Positions 25,426 to 34,402 of a stretch of DNA of 64,000 nt are shown here, piece after piece. The DNA is taken from positions 4,106,501 to 4,170,500 of the forward strand of contig NZ_CP034437.1 of the NCBI RefSeq assembly GCF_003952225.1, written 5' to 3'. Position 1 is the stretch's first letter. Every line of letters starts with the position of its first letter. The notes under the pieces are model-generated. The model was not told the origin of the DNA, made no database searches, and saw nothing but the letters and a program-made list of their open reading frames with translations. A program made the position numbers and the translations under genes. The DNA comes from Paenibacillus albus (GTDB lineage Bacteria; Bacillota; Bacilli; Paenibacillales; Paenibacillaceae).

Positions 25426-26050
25426 TTATGATTTTATCTCGATAATTATTAAGCACCTGGCCTTTAAAGACGCTAGCCCCATGGACTTCACGATCGTATC
25501 TTCAGCAAAAATGAAGCTGGCGATTCCATGCAGAATGGCGTCCTTCGGACATCCGCTGTGGACATACTTCTCGCGCATTCCACTGACAAGGAAGACCTCA
25601 TAGTCCATCGCAAGTCCGAACAAAATGCCTGCCACCAAGATTGGTAGCACGTTGAAGATTGGAGCAGGCTCCGCGATTCCGAAAAGGTCAATCATATTAC
25701 CGTCTTGAATGACGAATAAAGGCCAGACCGACGATCAACAACGCGAATCAAGGCCTGGTTGAGCGTATCCGACATATCGATATTAATGGCCGTGGCTCCG
25801 GTTACCATTAACTCCACATGCTGTTGAGCCTGAATCGTCTCCGCTTGACTGCGAATGAGTTTGACGAGTTCACTCGTCTTCGTGTCCTGTGGTCCTGTCT
25901 TAGGCAGCAAGGAGATTAAAGCCGTATCTCCGGCAGGATTCATTCTCGGCGGCGAAACACTGGCGACATTCGGCAACTTGCTTAATTCCTGCGAAGCATT
26001 GGCAATGGCTGTCGAAGGATCGCTCGCTGCGGAGTCTGCTTTAGGGACTG
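25426..26050 (-). pseudogene. MMPL family transporter, degraded remnant
   Basis: Two separate pieces in different frames are recognisable. The upstream piece (about 25730-26050) reads LLPKTGPQDTKTSELVKLIR and GATAINIDMSDTLNQAL, a periplasmic segment of MMPL/RND-type exporters. The downstream piece (25426-25695) reads PIFNVLPILVAGILFGLAMD and YEVFLVSGMREKY, the second transmembrane domain with its DYxVFLVSR-like motif. Membrane segments between and after them are missing, so large deletions as well as frame loss occurred. The gene cannot be functional. Confidence 0.75.
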
Positions 26051-26098
26051 ATTATCAATTATATATATTGTAATGTCAAGAAATCGTTGGAGTATTAG

Positions 26099-26227
26099 CT
26101 AGCTCATAAGACGCTGGATGCGTTTATGGTTGATCTGTTGCTGCGTTTGTCGGCGTAGATGTAGGGTTAGTCGACGGCAGCCAAAGATGCCACCAACCTT
26201 TTCGTGCAACGAGATCATTTTAGACAT
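26099..26227 (-). pseudogene. IS3-family transposase OrfB remnant
   Basis: A 42-codon frame starting ATG at 26227 reads LHEKVGGIFGCRRLTLHLRR then QINHKRIQRLMS, which is the HTH_21 region typical of IS3/IS150-group OrfB (IFGYRRMT...NHKRVxRLM). Upstream lies a 9-bp inverted repeat, ATGCTCCCC (26233-26241) and GGGGAGCAT (26286-26294). The catalytic DDE domain is absent. Confidence 0.6.
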
Positions 26228-26326
26228 GAAAAATGCTCCCCTCATAGCAGATCAGGTTTTTATTATTTCACCTGTCATACTATTTGGGGAGCATATTATA
26301 TTCTGGCAGCCTGTTATGTACACCAT

Positions 26327-26650
26327 TTATTTTCGTTTAGTCCTATGTACGGTGATTATTATCCACTTCATACTAAAAAAAAGTAAAACGAATGAAACGA
26401 TTACCATTAAGCCAGTCCATAAATCAGTAGACTTATCAATAGAACGACCATTAGATGAAGTAGGTAAAGGATTAGAAAAAAGACCAGCATTTACCGCTTT
26501 TCCAAAAACAAGATTTTCAACACCATACTTAGCAATAAATGCATTCTTATCTTGCTCCGTAAGATCAGCCTTAATGACGATTTGCTCATATTGGTTAATA
26601 TCCGTGTAGTAACCCTTATAACCACTACTAGCCAATTGACGCTTGGCGAG
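26327..26650 (-). pseudogene. 5'-truncated hypothetical membrane-anchored protein
   Basis: The open frame runs from just after a TAG at about 26653 and has no good start; the first start-like codon is a TTG at 26635 without a ribosome binding site. The remnant reads LAKRQLASSGYKGYYTD, then EQIVIKADLTEQDKNAFIAK, and ends in a membrane segment (LWTGLMVIVSFVLLFFSMKW) with a basic tail. It looks like the C-terminal part of a longer single-pass protein. The break lies 16 bp from a repeat box (26666-26683). No family is recognised. Confidence 0.5.
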
Positions 26651-26665
26651 CTATTATTAAACTCT

Positions 26666-26898
26666 ACTGCCCGTTAGCTCAACAGGATGCTATCCGCACT
26701 TTAGCTTTAAATTTATTGTAGACTTTTTCCTTCTAGCCTCAATTCGCAAAGTGATTAAACTATCCTGCCCGCCCGTTAGTTAAATAAAATATGCTGCTCG
26801 TTTTTTGTGTGGTTATTTTCCTTCAGCATCATGGACTTAAAAATAAAGTCCTAGACTGCTGCTGTTTTGTTGAACTAACTAACGTGCCCGTTAAACAA
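26666..26898 (+). repeat. Three CCCGTTAG boxes in a gene-free stretch
   Basis: Boxes lie at 26666-26683 (TACTGCCCGTTAGCTCAAC), 26761-26784 (CCTGCCCGCCCGTTAGTTAA, with a duplicated GCCC) and 26884-26898 (GTGCCCGTTAAACAA). The DNA between them contains no gene or clear hairpin. Confidence 0.7.
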
Positions 26899-26952
26899 AC
26901 TGCACGAAAAAGAGCTTTTTAGATTTATCTACACACCTCAACCTAGCAGAGC

Positions 26953-28032
26953 TTATGCCAAATGAGCATATTCACCTGCGCCTTCCTTATATATAATTTC
27001 AAACGCCCATTCCGGATATTGTGCTCCAAACGCTTCCACCGTTTTCACTAGCTCTAATATTCCGTCAGGATCCGTCTCTTGAATAACGGTATGATTTACA
27101 ACCGTGATCCGTTTGTGTCTAGTACCCGGCGCGTGCTCGAGCGTCTTTGCGAAAAACTCGTCGATACCGACCCAAAAACAACAATTTTCAAATATATAAC
27201 GGTCTTTCCAATTTGGACTGCCCAGGTTTTGCAAATTTCTTCTAACCATTGTTTGCATATCCCACATATCCAGCTTGTTCCCATCCGGATCATAAAGCTG
27301 GAATTGATAACCGCAGCCTTCCCGGTCCAGAATGTGTTCCTGGACTTTATAGCCGTGCGCTTTGAGTTGGCCATGCGTCGTTTCCAGCTCATTGATATTG
27401 ATCATGGCAATCGCCATATGCTGGATTTCCCCCGCGCCGGTATAGAAATTCAGCGTTTTCCCCGGCTCCATCGATCTTAGAAAATATATTTCTTCTCCGC
27501 GTCCGGTTACGGCTTGCCCAGAGTCGTTTATATGTACACCCAGGTTGACGTACCATTTGCGGGTAACTTCAGGATCAGTAACCGGAAAAAATAATGTAGC
27601 AACTCCTATAAACGCCGGCACACCATCCCTTAGTGGTTGTGTTTCAGTGCCAGCACGCTGCCATACTTGAAACTTGTTTCTTTGAGGATCTCGATAAATG
27701 AAAGAGGCTCCGCTCTCGTCAAGTTTCATCGGCTCTAATTCGACCTGAGCCTCGGTCAGGCGTGCGTATAATTCTTCAATCGCGTCAGTTTCAAAACGTA
27801 CGGCAAACATTTCATAAGGCTCGCCCGGAACCCATTCATCCGTCATGAAATTGCAGGTCAACCCTTTTTCTTTCGTAGTCTCCCAAATGACGCCGCATGT
27901 TCGTGTTCCCGCTGAGTTGAATAAATTCTCATACCAGTTAGATATGGTTTCGCTGTCATCAACAGGCAAATAAAGACATCCTACACTATTAAATTTAATT
28001 TTTGTTTTCAAAGATAGATCTGCATTTATCAT
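26953..28032 (-). CDS. VOC family (glyoxalase/dioxygenase fold) protein with two VOC domains
   Basis: 359 residues. Two glyoxalase/bleomycin-resistance-like modules are visible: about 15-125 (VGCLYLPVDDSETISNWYEN...FIYRDPQRNKFQVW) and 140-260 (GVATLFFPVTDPEVTRKWYV...FQLYDPDGNKLDMW). The C-terminal ~90 residues form an extra region without a clear family. Conserved ligands such as His/Glu are only partly recognisable, so metal binding is uncertain and the substrate unknown. The ATG at 28032 is supported by AAAGGA at 10 nt; an ATG at 28056 is not. A gene remnant lies directly upstream. Confidence 0.75.
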   Translation of the reverse strand: MINADLSLKTKIKFNSVGCLYLPVDDSETISNWYENLFNSAGTRTCGVIWETTKEKGLTCNFMTDEWVPGEPYEMFAVRFETDAIEELYARLTEAQVELEPMKLDESGASFIYRDPQRNKFQVWQRAGTETQPLRDGVPAFIGVATLFFPVTDPEVTRKWYVNLGVHINDSGQAVTGRGEEIYFLRSMEPGKTLNFYTGAGEIQHMAIAMININELETTHGQLKAHGYKVQEHILDREGCGYQFQLYDPDGNKLDMWDMQTMVRRNLQNLGSPNWKDRYIFENCCFWVGIDEFFAKTLEHAPGTRHKRITVVNHTVIQETDPDGILELVKTVEAFGAQYPEWAFEIIYKEGAGEYAHLA

Positions 28033-28080
28033 ATCGCGATCATTCCTTTCGAACATTTTTTTGGATGTTTGTATTCAATG

Positions 28081-28305
28081 TCATTCGATCATCCTGTAAC
28101 TCTGATGTAAGTGGCAGAACACCTCAGTACAATCGTCTCTTCCAAATTCAAGCAACAATGCATTCACGTGACCGATTTCTTCCTCTGTATTTCCGAAATG
28201 CCGATTTGACCAAAAGTAATCTATTTTCGCACTCTCCCTATAATTGCCACGGGACGGGAAGTATTCAAAAATAGCATATGGCTGCGCTTCAATCGTATTA
28301 TCGTA
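28081..28305 (-). pseudogene. 5'-truncated gene remnant ending beside a repeat box
   Basis: A 74-codon open frame without start reads IEAQPYAIFEYFPSRGNYRE, DYFWSNRHFGNTEEEIGH and VFCHLHQSYRMIE. Its amino acid composition is that of a real protein, but I do not recognise the family. It begins at the box CGTACCCGTTAGCTTAAT (28302-28319), with stop codons just before, so the box marks the breakpoint. Confidence 0.5.
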
Positions 28306-28325
28306 CCCGTTAGCTTAATCTCAAA

Positions 28326-28676
28326 TTAACAATCCTTAATGAGGATTAGATACCCCTCTGAATCAGTTAGGTGAAAACTAGTTGTTTTCTCATAAGGACA
28401 ATAGTAAATCTCATCAACTCGGGCACCCTTGGATTTTAATAATTCGTGCGCAGCAGTAATATCTGGTGAAAATAAGCTAAATACCGCATGAGTCATTGGA
28501 TTTTTCTTGTCCGATTCTATCAGCAATATTCGGGCACCATCCATATCTAATCCGCCATGTGAATTTATATTTATGCCTAAAACATCCGAGTACCACTCAA
28601 TTGCTTTTTCATAATCACTCACATGAACATAAATTTCTGTTACTCGATTTGTGATAACGTTTATTGAAGTCACCAA
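28326..28676 (-). CDS. Small VOC/glyoxalase family protein
   Basis: 116 residues of one VOC domain: VTEIYVHVSDYEKAIEWYSD at the start and SFHLTDSEGYLILIKD at the end. Glyoxalase-like proteins of this type often detoxify electrophiles or bind antibiotics; the role here is unknown. The start is a TTG (28676) or GTG (28673) behind AGGAGG. It is flanked by repeat boxes at 28302 and 28770, so it is bounded as a single-gene unit. Confidence 0.75.
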   Translation of the reverse strand: MVTSINVITNRVTEIYVHVSDYEKAIEWYSDVLGININSHGGLDMDGARILLIESDKKNPMTHAVFSLFSPDITAAHELLKSKGARVDEIYYCPYEKTTSFHLTDSEGYLILIKDC

Positions 28677-28769
28677 CCTTCACCCTCCTAAAATAGGAAA
28701 TTAATACACATTTAGGATAGCGAATATACGTTCCCTTGTAAAGGTCAGTTCTAATGTTTACCATACTAA

Positions 28770-28815
28770 ACTGCCCGTTAGCGGAACAGGCTGCCAATTA
28801 TGACGGCAGCCTGTT
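28770..28815 (+). repeat. Box-hairpin repeat unit
   Basis: Box AACTGCCCGTTAGCGGAAC, then hairpin AACAGGCTGCC-AATTATGAC-GGCAGCCTGTT (28785-28815). It lies between the VOC gene and the 3' end of the germination operon, for which the hairpin could also act as a terminator. Confidence 0.75.
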
Positions 28816-28842
28816 TATTGATATATTCTTGTATTTTTTGAA

Positions 28843-29952
28843 TCATTTGGATCCCTTTGAGCTCATTTTTTGTCGAACAACAGCTAATACAAGAAGTATG
28901 AGAGGGTAAACGATTCCAAGCACTAAAGCAAAAACGGACCATATTCTGCTGTCAAAATCCTTTAAGTAGATGGAATTCGGATAGACAACAGTCGACAGTA
29001 TGATAGATAACCAACCGACGGGCATAGCCATCGCTCTAGGATGCTTCAATCGAAATAAATGCTTCATGCCTTGCACCGAACAGTGCAGGTAGAATGCCAT
29101 CTTTAGATAGACTGAAATAAACCAGATGAATGCCATAATCGCTTCGATCCGTTGCAGAAATCCTGCGATATTTATCGATTTGGCCAATTCATAGCTGGGA
29201 TACAAGTCCATTGATACTTCTTGAGCGTTTAGCACGCCAATAGATAAAAGGATGATTAAGACGAGAACCAGCCCGCCAAGAGCGCTGGCCAGATACATAT
29301 TCCTATAAGCTATTTTAGGAGTGATAATACTGGAGCTAAGCATGCACAGTATGTATATCAACGGTAGAAACGTATAGCTATCGAAAGTATAGGCACTTCT
29401 TAGAATATGGGGTAAGTTAGCGTCGAGTAGCGGTAGCAGATTATCTGGTTTAAGCTGCGGGATAGATAACATAACCAGCAGTACAAGAAATAAGCAAAAC
29501 CAAGGGAAGACCAACTCTGCACTTCTAATAAGCGTTTGAAAGCCTGATCGGATAGCCATGATGCCGACGCTTCCGAACAGAAGACTAATGCTGAAAAGCG
29601 GTGTCTCCGGCATAAATTGCGTCAGTACGAAGTTGCCAAGATAGAACAACAATTCCGCGGTAAACACAACGGCAGAAAACACAAGGATCATATTCACAAT
29701 CCAGCCGATCCACTTGCCAAATACGGCTTCGTTGATTTCGAATAAGGTTTTTGCACCGCCTTTCTTACTGACGGACACATTAAGCAGAACAACGAGCATC
29801 CCGATGCCAATCCCGACAACTGGCGGCTGCCATGCATTCTGTTCGACCTCGATCGCCATGCTCGAGGGAACGGCCAGAATAGCCGTGCCGATGGTGGTCA
29901 GAAAGACGAAAATGAAAAACTGACGGCTTGTTATTCCATTTGGTCCTTCCAT
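28843..29952 (-). CDS. gerAB: Spore germination permease, GerAB family
   Basis: 369 residues with about ten membrane segments and the APC-type fold of the endospore germination permease family (ITSRQFFIFVFLTTIGTAIL, LIRSAELVFPWFCLFLVLL, YPSYELAKSINIAGFLQRIE). GerAB subunits bind the germinant, often an amino acid, in the inner spore membrane. The ATG at 29952 has AGGTGG at 7 nt; a GTG at 29958 is less likely. It is the last gene of a gerAA-gerAC-small ORF-gerAB operon. Confidence 0.9.
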   Translation of the reverse strand: MEGPNGITSRQFFIFVFLTTIGTAILAVPSSMAIEVEQNAWQPPVVGIGIGMLVVLLNVSVSKKGGAKTLFEINEAVFGKWIGWIVNMILVFSAVVFTAELLFYLGNFVLTQFMPETPLFSISLLFGSVGIMAIRSGFQTLIRSAELVFPWFCLFLVLLVMLSIPQLKPDNLLPLLDANLPHILRSAYTFDSYTFLPLIYILCMLSSSIITPKIAYRNMYLASALGGLVLVLIILLSIGVLNAQEVSMDLYPSYELAKSINIAGFLQRIEAIMAFIWFISVYLKMAFYLHCSVQGMKHLFRLKHPRAMAMPVGWLSIILSTVVYPNSIYLKDFDSRIWSVFALVLGIVYPLILLVLAVVRQKMSSKGSK

Positions 29953-29984
29953 AACCACACCACCTAACTATAATTTCGTATCGG

Positions 29985-30215
29985 CTAGTAAAGTACGCCT
30001 TTTAACAAGCTCGCAAGCGGAGAAAATGCCCACCTATACCAGTCTGACGGATTCGGAACGGCAAGTCCCAAACTTTGCATCGACGATATCGAAGCAGCGA
30101 TAACGAAAATCACGATAAATGTAATCGAATCCCGTCTGGATCCTTTTTTTATGAGCGGGATACCTTCTACGAATAGGATAAAACAAGCTATCGCCGCCAT
30201 TATGTACAAATTCAC
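29985..30215 (-). CDS. Small membrane protein in the germination operon
   Basis: 76 residues with two membrane segments (LYIMAAIACFILFVEGIPLI and SITFIVIFVIAASISSMQSL). Small proteins of this type occur between germinant receptor genes in some Bacillales and may correspond to the accessory D subunit, which is a two-helix protein; that is inference. The start is GTG at 30215, 9 nt after AAGGAG, and the site overlaps the stop of gerAC. Confidence 0.65.
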   Translation of the reverse strand: MNLYIMAAIACFILFVEGIPLIKKGSRRDSITFIVIFVIAASISSMQSLGLAVPNPSDWYRWAFSPLASLLKGVLY

Positions 30216-30221
30216 CCGGTG

Positions 30222-31411
30222 TCACTCCTTCATTTTATCCATCACGCCGGAACCAATTGTGCCGATCCGCCTGATAATGTATTGAACCTGGATATGCACC
30301 TTTGATTTTGTCCATTCGTCCTGCCAATTCGCTTTAACCAAATCCCAGTACCTAGGATTTGACCTATGAAGCGAATTCCCTAAGCCAAAAATATCTGAGT
30401 TCTCCCTCCTTGCTTTATCTAGCGCAGCTTGACAGAAGTCAGCTATTTCGAGCTCAACATGCTTTTGTAAATCCTTGAGTTGTGATTCCTTTTCTAGATT
30501 AAGCTTACATTCCGAATCCTCAATGTCTCCCTCAGCTTTGATCCTAATATGAAATGTCGGTTGATTTTTCTCAAGCTTTGCCTTAATCGTGGACTTAACT
30601 CTAAAACCGTTTATGGATAACTTCCCGCCGGAAGGGCAGTCAATCGTGACCAAAGATTGTTTCACACGATTGACAATCGTCGAATATCCCCTGCTCTCTT
30701 TCTCATTCATCCAGCCAACGAGTTTGTCACTCCGAAAAATAGCCAGTCCCCCATAGCCGTAATGGGCGGATGGCTTAATCTTGCTAATGTTTGAGGGGGT
30801 CCCCCCTCCTCGATATCACCTATGATTCGGAACCCCGCCAATACCGGAGAGGAACCTTCCAAAGTCAGTGAAGTCGCCAGATCATCAAGCTCTGTTGAAA
30901 CGGATGGAGACCATTTCTTCGAAGAGACTTCCAGTATTTTAAACAGGTTGTTAGAAGGATTGGTCTCAAGCGGCGTCATTAAATTAAGCAATTGATCGGC
31001 CTTTGTGCCTCTAGCTACGATGATGCTGAAATCATTCCGAAATTCTCGATTTCGCGAGAAATAATCTAATGTTCTTCCGATTCCTTTTCTCGACAGTTCT
31101 TCTGAAAAGATCAATATGCGGAGATGAGCGAAATAATTTAACCGCGGCTGCATCGTCGACATGCGGCGAATCGCTTCCGATACGGTTGGTCCGTAAGAAT
31201 AATAGATTGTGACGGGAGTCCTATTGCTCCCCATCATCGAGTTAAATGCGCCAGGATTTACAACTTGTACGGTTACCTTAAACTGATCTTTTACTTTGTC
31301 GATTCCCAAACCAACAACGATATTTAGATCATTCAACTCATTCCTACTCCAGCAGCCAGTCAAGACACCTAGACAAACCAATCCGCAGAGGATCAGCGCG
31401 ATTAGTCGCAT
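30222..31411 (-). pseudogene. gerAC: Ger(x)C family germination lipoprotein, split by a frameshift
   Basis: The N-terminal part (31411 to about 30800) has a lipoprotein leader with LTGCW as lipobox and the GerAC pattern NDLNIVVGLGIDK. The C-terminal part (30222-30710) continues it in another frame (VNRVKQSLVTIDCPSGGKLS). The correct continuation, KPSAHYGYGGLAIFRSDKLV, is readable in the shifted frame at about 30715-30790. The break lies at a run of six G on the minus strand (near 30803-30812), and total length fits loss of one base; repaired, the protein would have about 396 residues, normal for GerAC. The ATG at 31411 is behind GGAGGG. As read, the receptor would lack a full C subunit. Confidence 0.85.
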
Positions 31412-31424
31412 GATGTATCCCTCC

Positions 31425-32984
31425 TTAGCTTGAATCATTAGGACTTGATTGATTTCGTCGATATCTTATGGGATTCTGTTTGGCAAATACAGCTGGCCTT
31501 TTTCTCATCGCCCGTAATGGGAGCCGGAAGATCGTATCTTTGGCATCTCCCATGTTGTCCATCCGCGTGAATGGGCTCGTATATGGGATACCGAAGGACG
31601 ATAAACCCGCTAAATGGGTTATAATTCCCAGCATGCCTACAAATACGCCGACAAGACCGAATGAGGCAGCCAGACCCATGAGCGGAAAACGAAGCATCCG
31701 AATGGTATTGGAAATACTATATGCTGGAAAAATGAAGCTGCTGATCGCTGTCATCGATACGACAATAACCATCGCGGCTGAGACGATACCGGCAGCGACA
31801 GCAGCTTGGCCGATGACGAGCGTCCCAACGACAGAAACAGCAGTTCCGATCGTCCGAGGCATTCGTAAGCCAGCTTCGCGCAAAATTTCAAAAGTAACCT
31901 CCATAATAACGGCCTCGATAAAGGCTGGAAACGGAGTCCCCTCCCGCTGGCTCGCCAAGCTAATCAGGAGCGGTGTCGGCAGCATTTCCTGATGATAGGT
32001 AGTGACCGCCACATACATAGAAGGACCAAGCAAGGCAATAAACATGCCGATGAACCTCAGAATACGAATTAAGCTGCTGATATCATATCTCTGGTAATAA
32101 TCCTCCGGAGAGTGCATGAAAGAAATAAGAAGGGCCGGCACAACGAGGACGAAAGGGGTTCCGTCTACCAGAATTGCGATTTTCCCTTCCAGTAACTCGG
32201 CCGCAATAACATCCGGCCGTTCCGAATTATAAATCGTAGGGAATGGAGAATAACTTGTCTCTTGAATCGCTTCCTCGATATATCCGCTTTCCAAGATACC
32301 ATCAATATCGATCTTTTCAATTCGGTTTCGGACTTCAGCCACAACCGATTCGTCTGCCAGCCCATTCACATACATGATGCCGACATCGGTTTTGGTCATG
32401 CGTCCAACTTTTTTCGTTTCGAGCCATAGACTAGGATAATGGACTCTACGACGGATTAAGGCTGTGTTCGTTCGAATCGATTCTGTAAACGAATCCTTCG
32501 GACCACGAACAACGGATTCCGTCGTCGGCTCCGTCACACTTCTCTCTTTAAATTTTTGCAAAGAAATAGCGAATGCCTGATTCCAATCAGACAGTACCGC
32601 TACTCCACCAATTAAGACAATATCCAAGAGCCCTTCGAAATCCTTCAATTCCAATATTGGCCCATAACCGCTGGCTAGTTCTTTGGCTAATTGACAGGTG
32701 GCCTCAGGTCCAATCCGCTTTCTATCCTCGGATAATTCAGCATCAGACAAATCAATCTCCATCAATAATTTCGAGTATTCGGCAATAGCCACTTGATCAG
32801 CTAAGCCTTCAGTGAATACAACTGCCAGCTTGGCCATCCGGCCAGCCGACATTTCCAATTCCAGGATCTTAATATCGCTGCTATGCCCCAGACGTTTTTT
32901 GATTTCTGCCACGTTTTCAGCGATAGTTCCATATAAAGGGGAACACTCCCCTACTGCTTGGTTTGGTTTATCTGACGATCCCAT
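31425..32984 (-). CDS. gerAA: Spore germination receptor A subunit, GerA family
   Basis: 519 residues. The soluble N-terminal half is typical of GerA (VAEIKKRLGHSSDIKILELE, YVNGLADESVVAEVRNRIEK, LLEGKIAILVDGTPFVLVVP). The C-terminal half has four to six membrane segments and the conserved PFPAFIEAVIMEVTFEILRE and RMPRTIGTAVSVVGTLVIGQ. With the B and C subunits it forms a germinant receptor in the spore inner membrane, normally expressed in the forespore under sigma-G. GGGAGAGAG lies upstream of the ATG. A promoter was not identified. Confidence 0.92.
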   Translation of the reverse strand: MGSSDKPNQAVGECSPLYGTIAENVAEIKKRLGHSSDIKILELEMSAGRMAKLAVVFTEGLADQVAIAEYSKLLMEIDLSDAELSEDRKRIGPEATCQLAKELASGYGPILELKDFEGLLDIVLIGGVAVLSDWNQAFAISLQKFKERSVTEPTTESVVRGPKDSFTESIRTNTALIRRRVHYPSLWLETKKVGRMTKTDVGIMYVNGLADESVVAEVRNRIEKIDIDGILESGYIEEAIQETSYSPFPTIYNSERPDVIAAELLEGKIAILVDGTPFVLVVPALLISFMHSPEDYYQRYDISSLIRILRFIGMFIALLGPSMYVAVTTYHQEMLPTPLLISLASQREGTPFPAFIEAVIMEVTFEILREAGLRMPRTIGTAVSVVGTLVIGQAAVAAGIVSAAMVIVVSMTAISSFIFPAYSISNTIRMLRFPLMGLAASFGLVGVFVGMLGIITHLAGLSSFGIPYTSPFTRMDNMGDAKDTIFRLPLRAMRKRPAVFAKQNPIRYRRNQSSPNDSS

Positions 32985-33043
32985 AGACTCTCTCCCATAG
33001 GGAAATTATTACTATAACATCATTCCCCACTCGTTGCTTGGTT

Positions 33044-33514
33044 ATGCTGACAAACTCTTCCGATCACTCAACAAACCGGATCATGATCATCGATTCCAAC
33101 CTTACTGATATTGGCCTTATCAATATCGATGGAGTAGGCGGCCACCTCGCCTTGAAGCCTATCCCAGTGGATCCGAATTTCGAGAAAATACGTTCAACCG
33201 GTGTATTGACGAGCAGTTCATCTAATGAAGTTACAATTGAGTTTCTAAATAATGATCCTTCTGTAGTTGCTCGTATTCAGTATTATGGATATGTCATCGT
33301 TACGAATGACCTGAAGACTCCGTTCATAGGTGAAGTGTTCACGCTGGAGCCGTTTGTTGCGACAACTCGGACATTTCTAGTCCCTGAGCTGTTCGAAATA
33401 CAAATAGGCATTCAATTCACTGCTGATGTACTAATTACAATTCAATACGATGGAAGTACGGTTATCATGGATAGTGAACTATCTCCGATGGCGAAACTAA
33501 CGCTCTTTAATTGA
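33044..33514 (+). CDS. Hypothetical beta-rich protein
   Basis: 156 residues from the ATG at 33044. It has no signal peptide or membrane segment and shows alternating beta-strand patterns (SNEVTIEFLNNDPSVVARIQ, EIQIGIQFTADVLITIQYDG). No family is recognised. No proper ribosome binding site precedes any start, so the gene may be a remnant or be expressed poorly. It overlaps by 8 bp the end of the convergent small reading frame. Confidence 0.45.
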   Translation: MLTNSSDHSTNRIMIIDSNLTDIGLINIDGVGGHLALKPIPVDPNFEKIRSTGVLTSSSSNEVTIEFLNNDPSVVARIQYYGYVIVTNDLKTPFIGEVFTLEPFVATTRTFLVPELFEIQIGIQFTADVLITIQYDGSTVIMDSELSPMAKLTLFN

Positions 33515-33752
33515 AGTAAAACGTGTTCCCGATCACCTCGGACGAGCAACCAACAAGCACATATTTCTTATCGGCAACTGCTAAATTAACCTGCTTCTTT
33601 GATATCCCACTACAGCTCGTGCTCCTTCTGCCCTTTCCTTGTCCTGTATACCCGTCCATTGAGTTGTCATAGGTATACTCTATCGTGTTCCCGTTAAAAG
33701 AAAACTCATAAAATATCGGGCTTCCTTCAATCGTATACTGGGTGATTCGCAT
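33507..33752 (-). pseudogene. DUF4362-like C-terminal fragment
   Basis: 81 codons reading MRITQYTIEGSPIFYEFSF, then NGNTIEYTYDNSMDGYTGQG. This resembles the C-terminal region of DUF4362 proteins, which are secreted and about 140 or more residues long. The N-terminal part is missing and no ribosome binding site is visible, so it is probably a remnant. The region 33753-33906 upstream has no intact gene. Confidence 0.4.
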
Positions 33753-33906
33753 AGCTCAATTGTCCACTGGAAATATAGCCCCCTGTCCTTCAGATACTTG
33801 ATTACATCACATCTGATCTTATTTTTTGAAATGTTTCAGCAACTAACTTCTATCTTATTCCAGTAATTCCTGCGTGATGTTTTACGCTTGTTAGATGGTG
33901 TACTTA

Positions 33907-33996
33907 ACTGCCCGTTAGTTAAACGAAGGCAGTTGATCATTTTTAATGACCAACTGCCTTCGTGTTTTGTTGGGTTTGTTTCCCCGTTAGATTAAT
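33907..33996 (+). repeat. Box-hairpin-box repeat unit with a variant stem
   Basis: Box AACTGCCCGTTAGTTAAAC, a perfect 13-bp stem ACGAAGGCAGTTG/CAACTGCCTTCGT (33923-33963), then a second box TTCCCCGTTAGATTAAT. The stem sequence differs from the usual AACAGGC family while the boxes are kept, so pairing rather than sequence seems conserved. Confidence 0.75.
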
Positions 33997-34044
33997 AAAA
34001 AGCGATTATATGTTATCCCAACCGATGCCTGTTAACTTCTTTCT

Positions 34045-34212
34045 TCAACTTCCATTGAGTTGACTGCGAAACTTACAAATTATGTCCACTTGAACTTTCC
34101 TCTTTACTTCATTTTCCAATCCCTCAGCTTTTGCTTCGAGCTCATTTAAGATTACTAGAGCTTCCTGAACTGTTGACTCTTTTCTGACATAAGACTTTAT
34201 TAATTCGTCCAT
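34045..34212 (-). CDS. Small helical hypothetical protein
   Basis: 55 residues, highly charged and helical, possibly coiled coil (EALVILNELEAKAEGLENEV). No family is recognised. GGAAGGTGA lies about 12 nt ahead of the ATG at 34212; a TTG at 34218 is an alternative start. It is bounded by repeat units at 33907-33996 and 34285-34380. Confidence 0.5.
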   Translation of the reverse strand: MDELIKSYVRKESTVQEALVILNELEAKAEGLENEVKRKVQVDIICKFRSQLNGS

Positions 34213-34284
34213 TGTCAACCAAATCACCTTCCCGCAATATTTATTGAGAAGCTATCTATGTATTTCTGTATATCTTTGTCATTA

Positions 34285-34380
34285 TCCTGCCCGTTACTTC
34301 AATAGACAACGGCAGCCGATCGTGTGGCCGGCTGCCGTTTTGACTCCATTCAAATTATAGTAGTTCCCGGTTACGTCAAT
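34285..34380 (+). repeat. Box-hairpin-box repeat unit
   Basis: Box TATCCTGCCCGTTACTTCAA, stem ACGGCAGCC/GGCTGCCGT (34309-34338), then a second box AGTTCCCGGTTACGTCAATG. The boxes are slightly diverged from the consensus. Confidence 0.75.
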
Positions 34381-34402
34381 GATTCAAGATGAATACCGTC
34401 GA

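Noticed and set aside
26343..26350. CTATGTAC, the core of Bacillus Ter sites
   Set aside because: The flanks do not fit the Ter consensus that I know, and an 8-bp match is expected by chance in a window this size.
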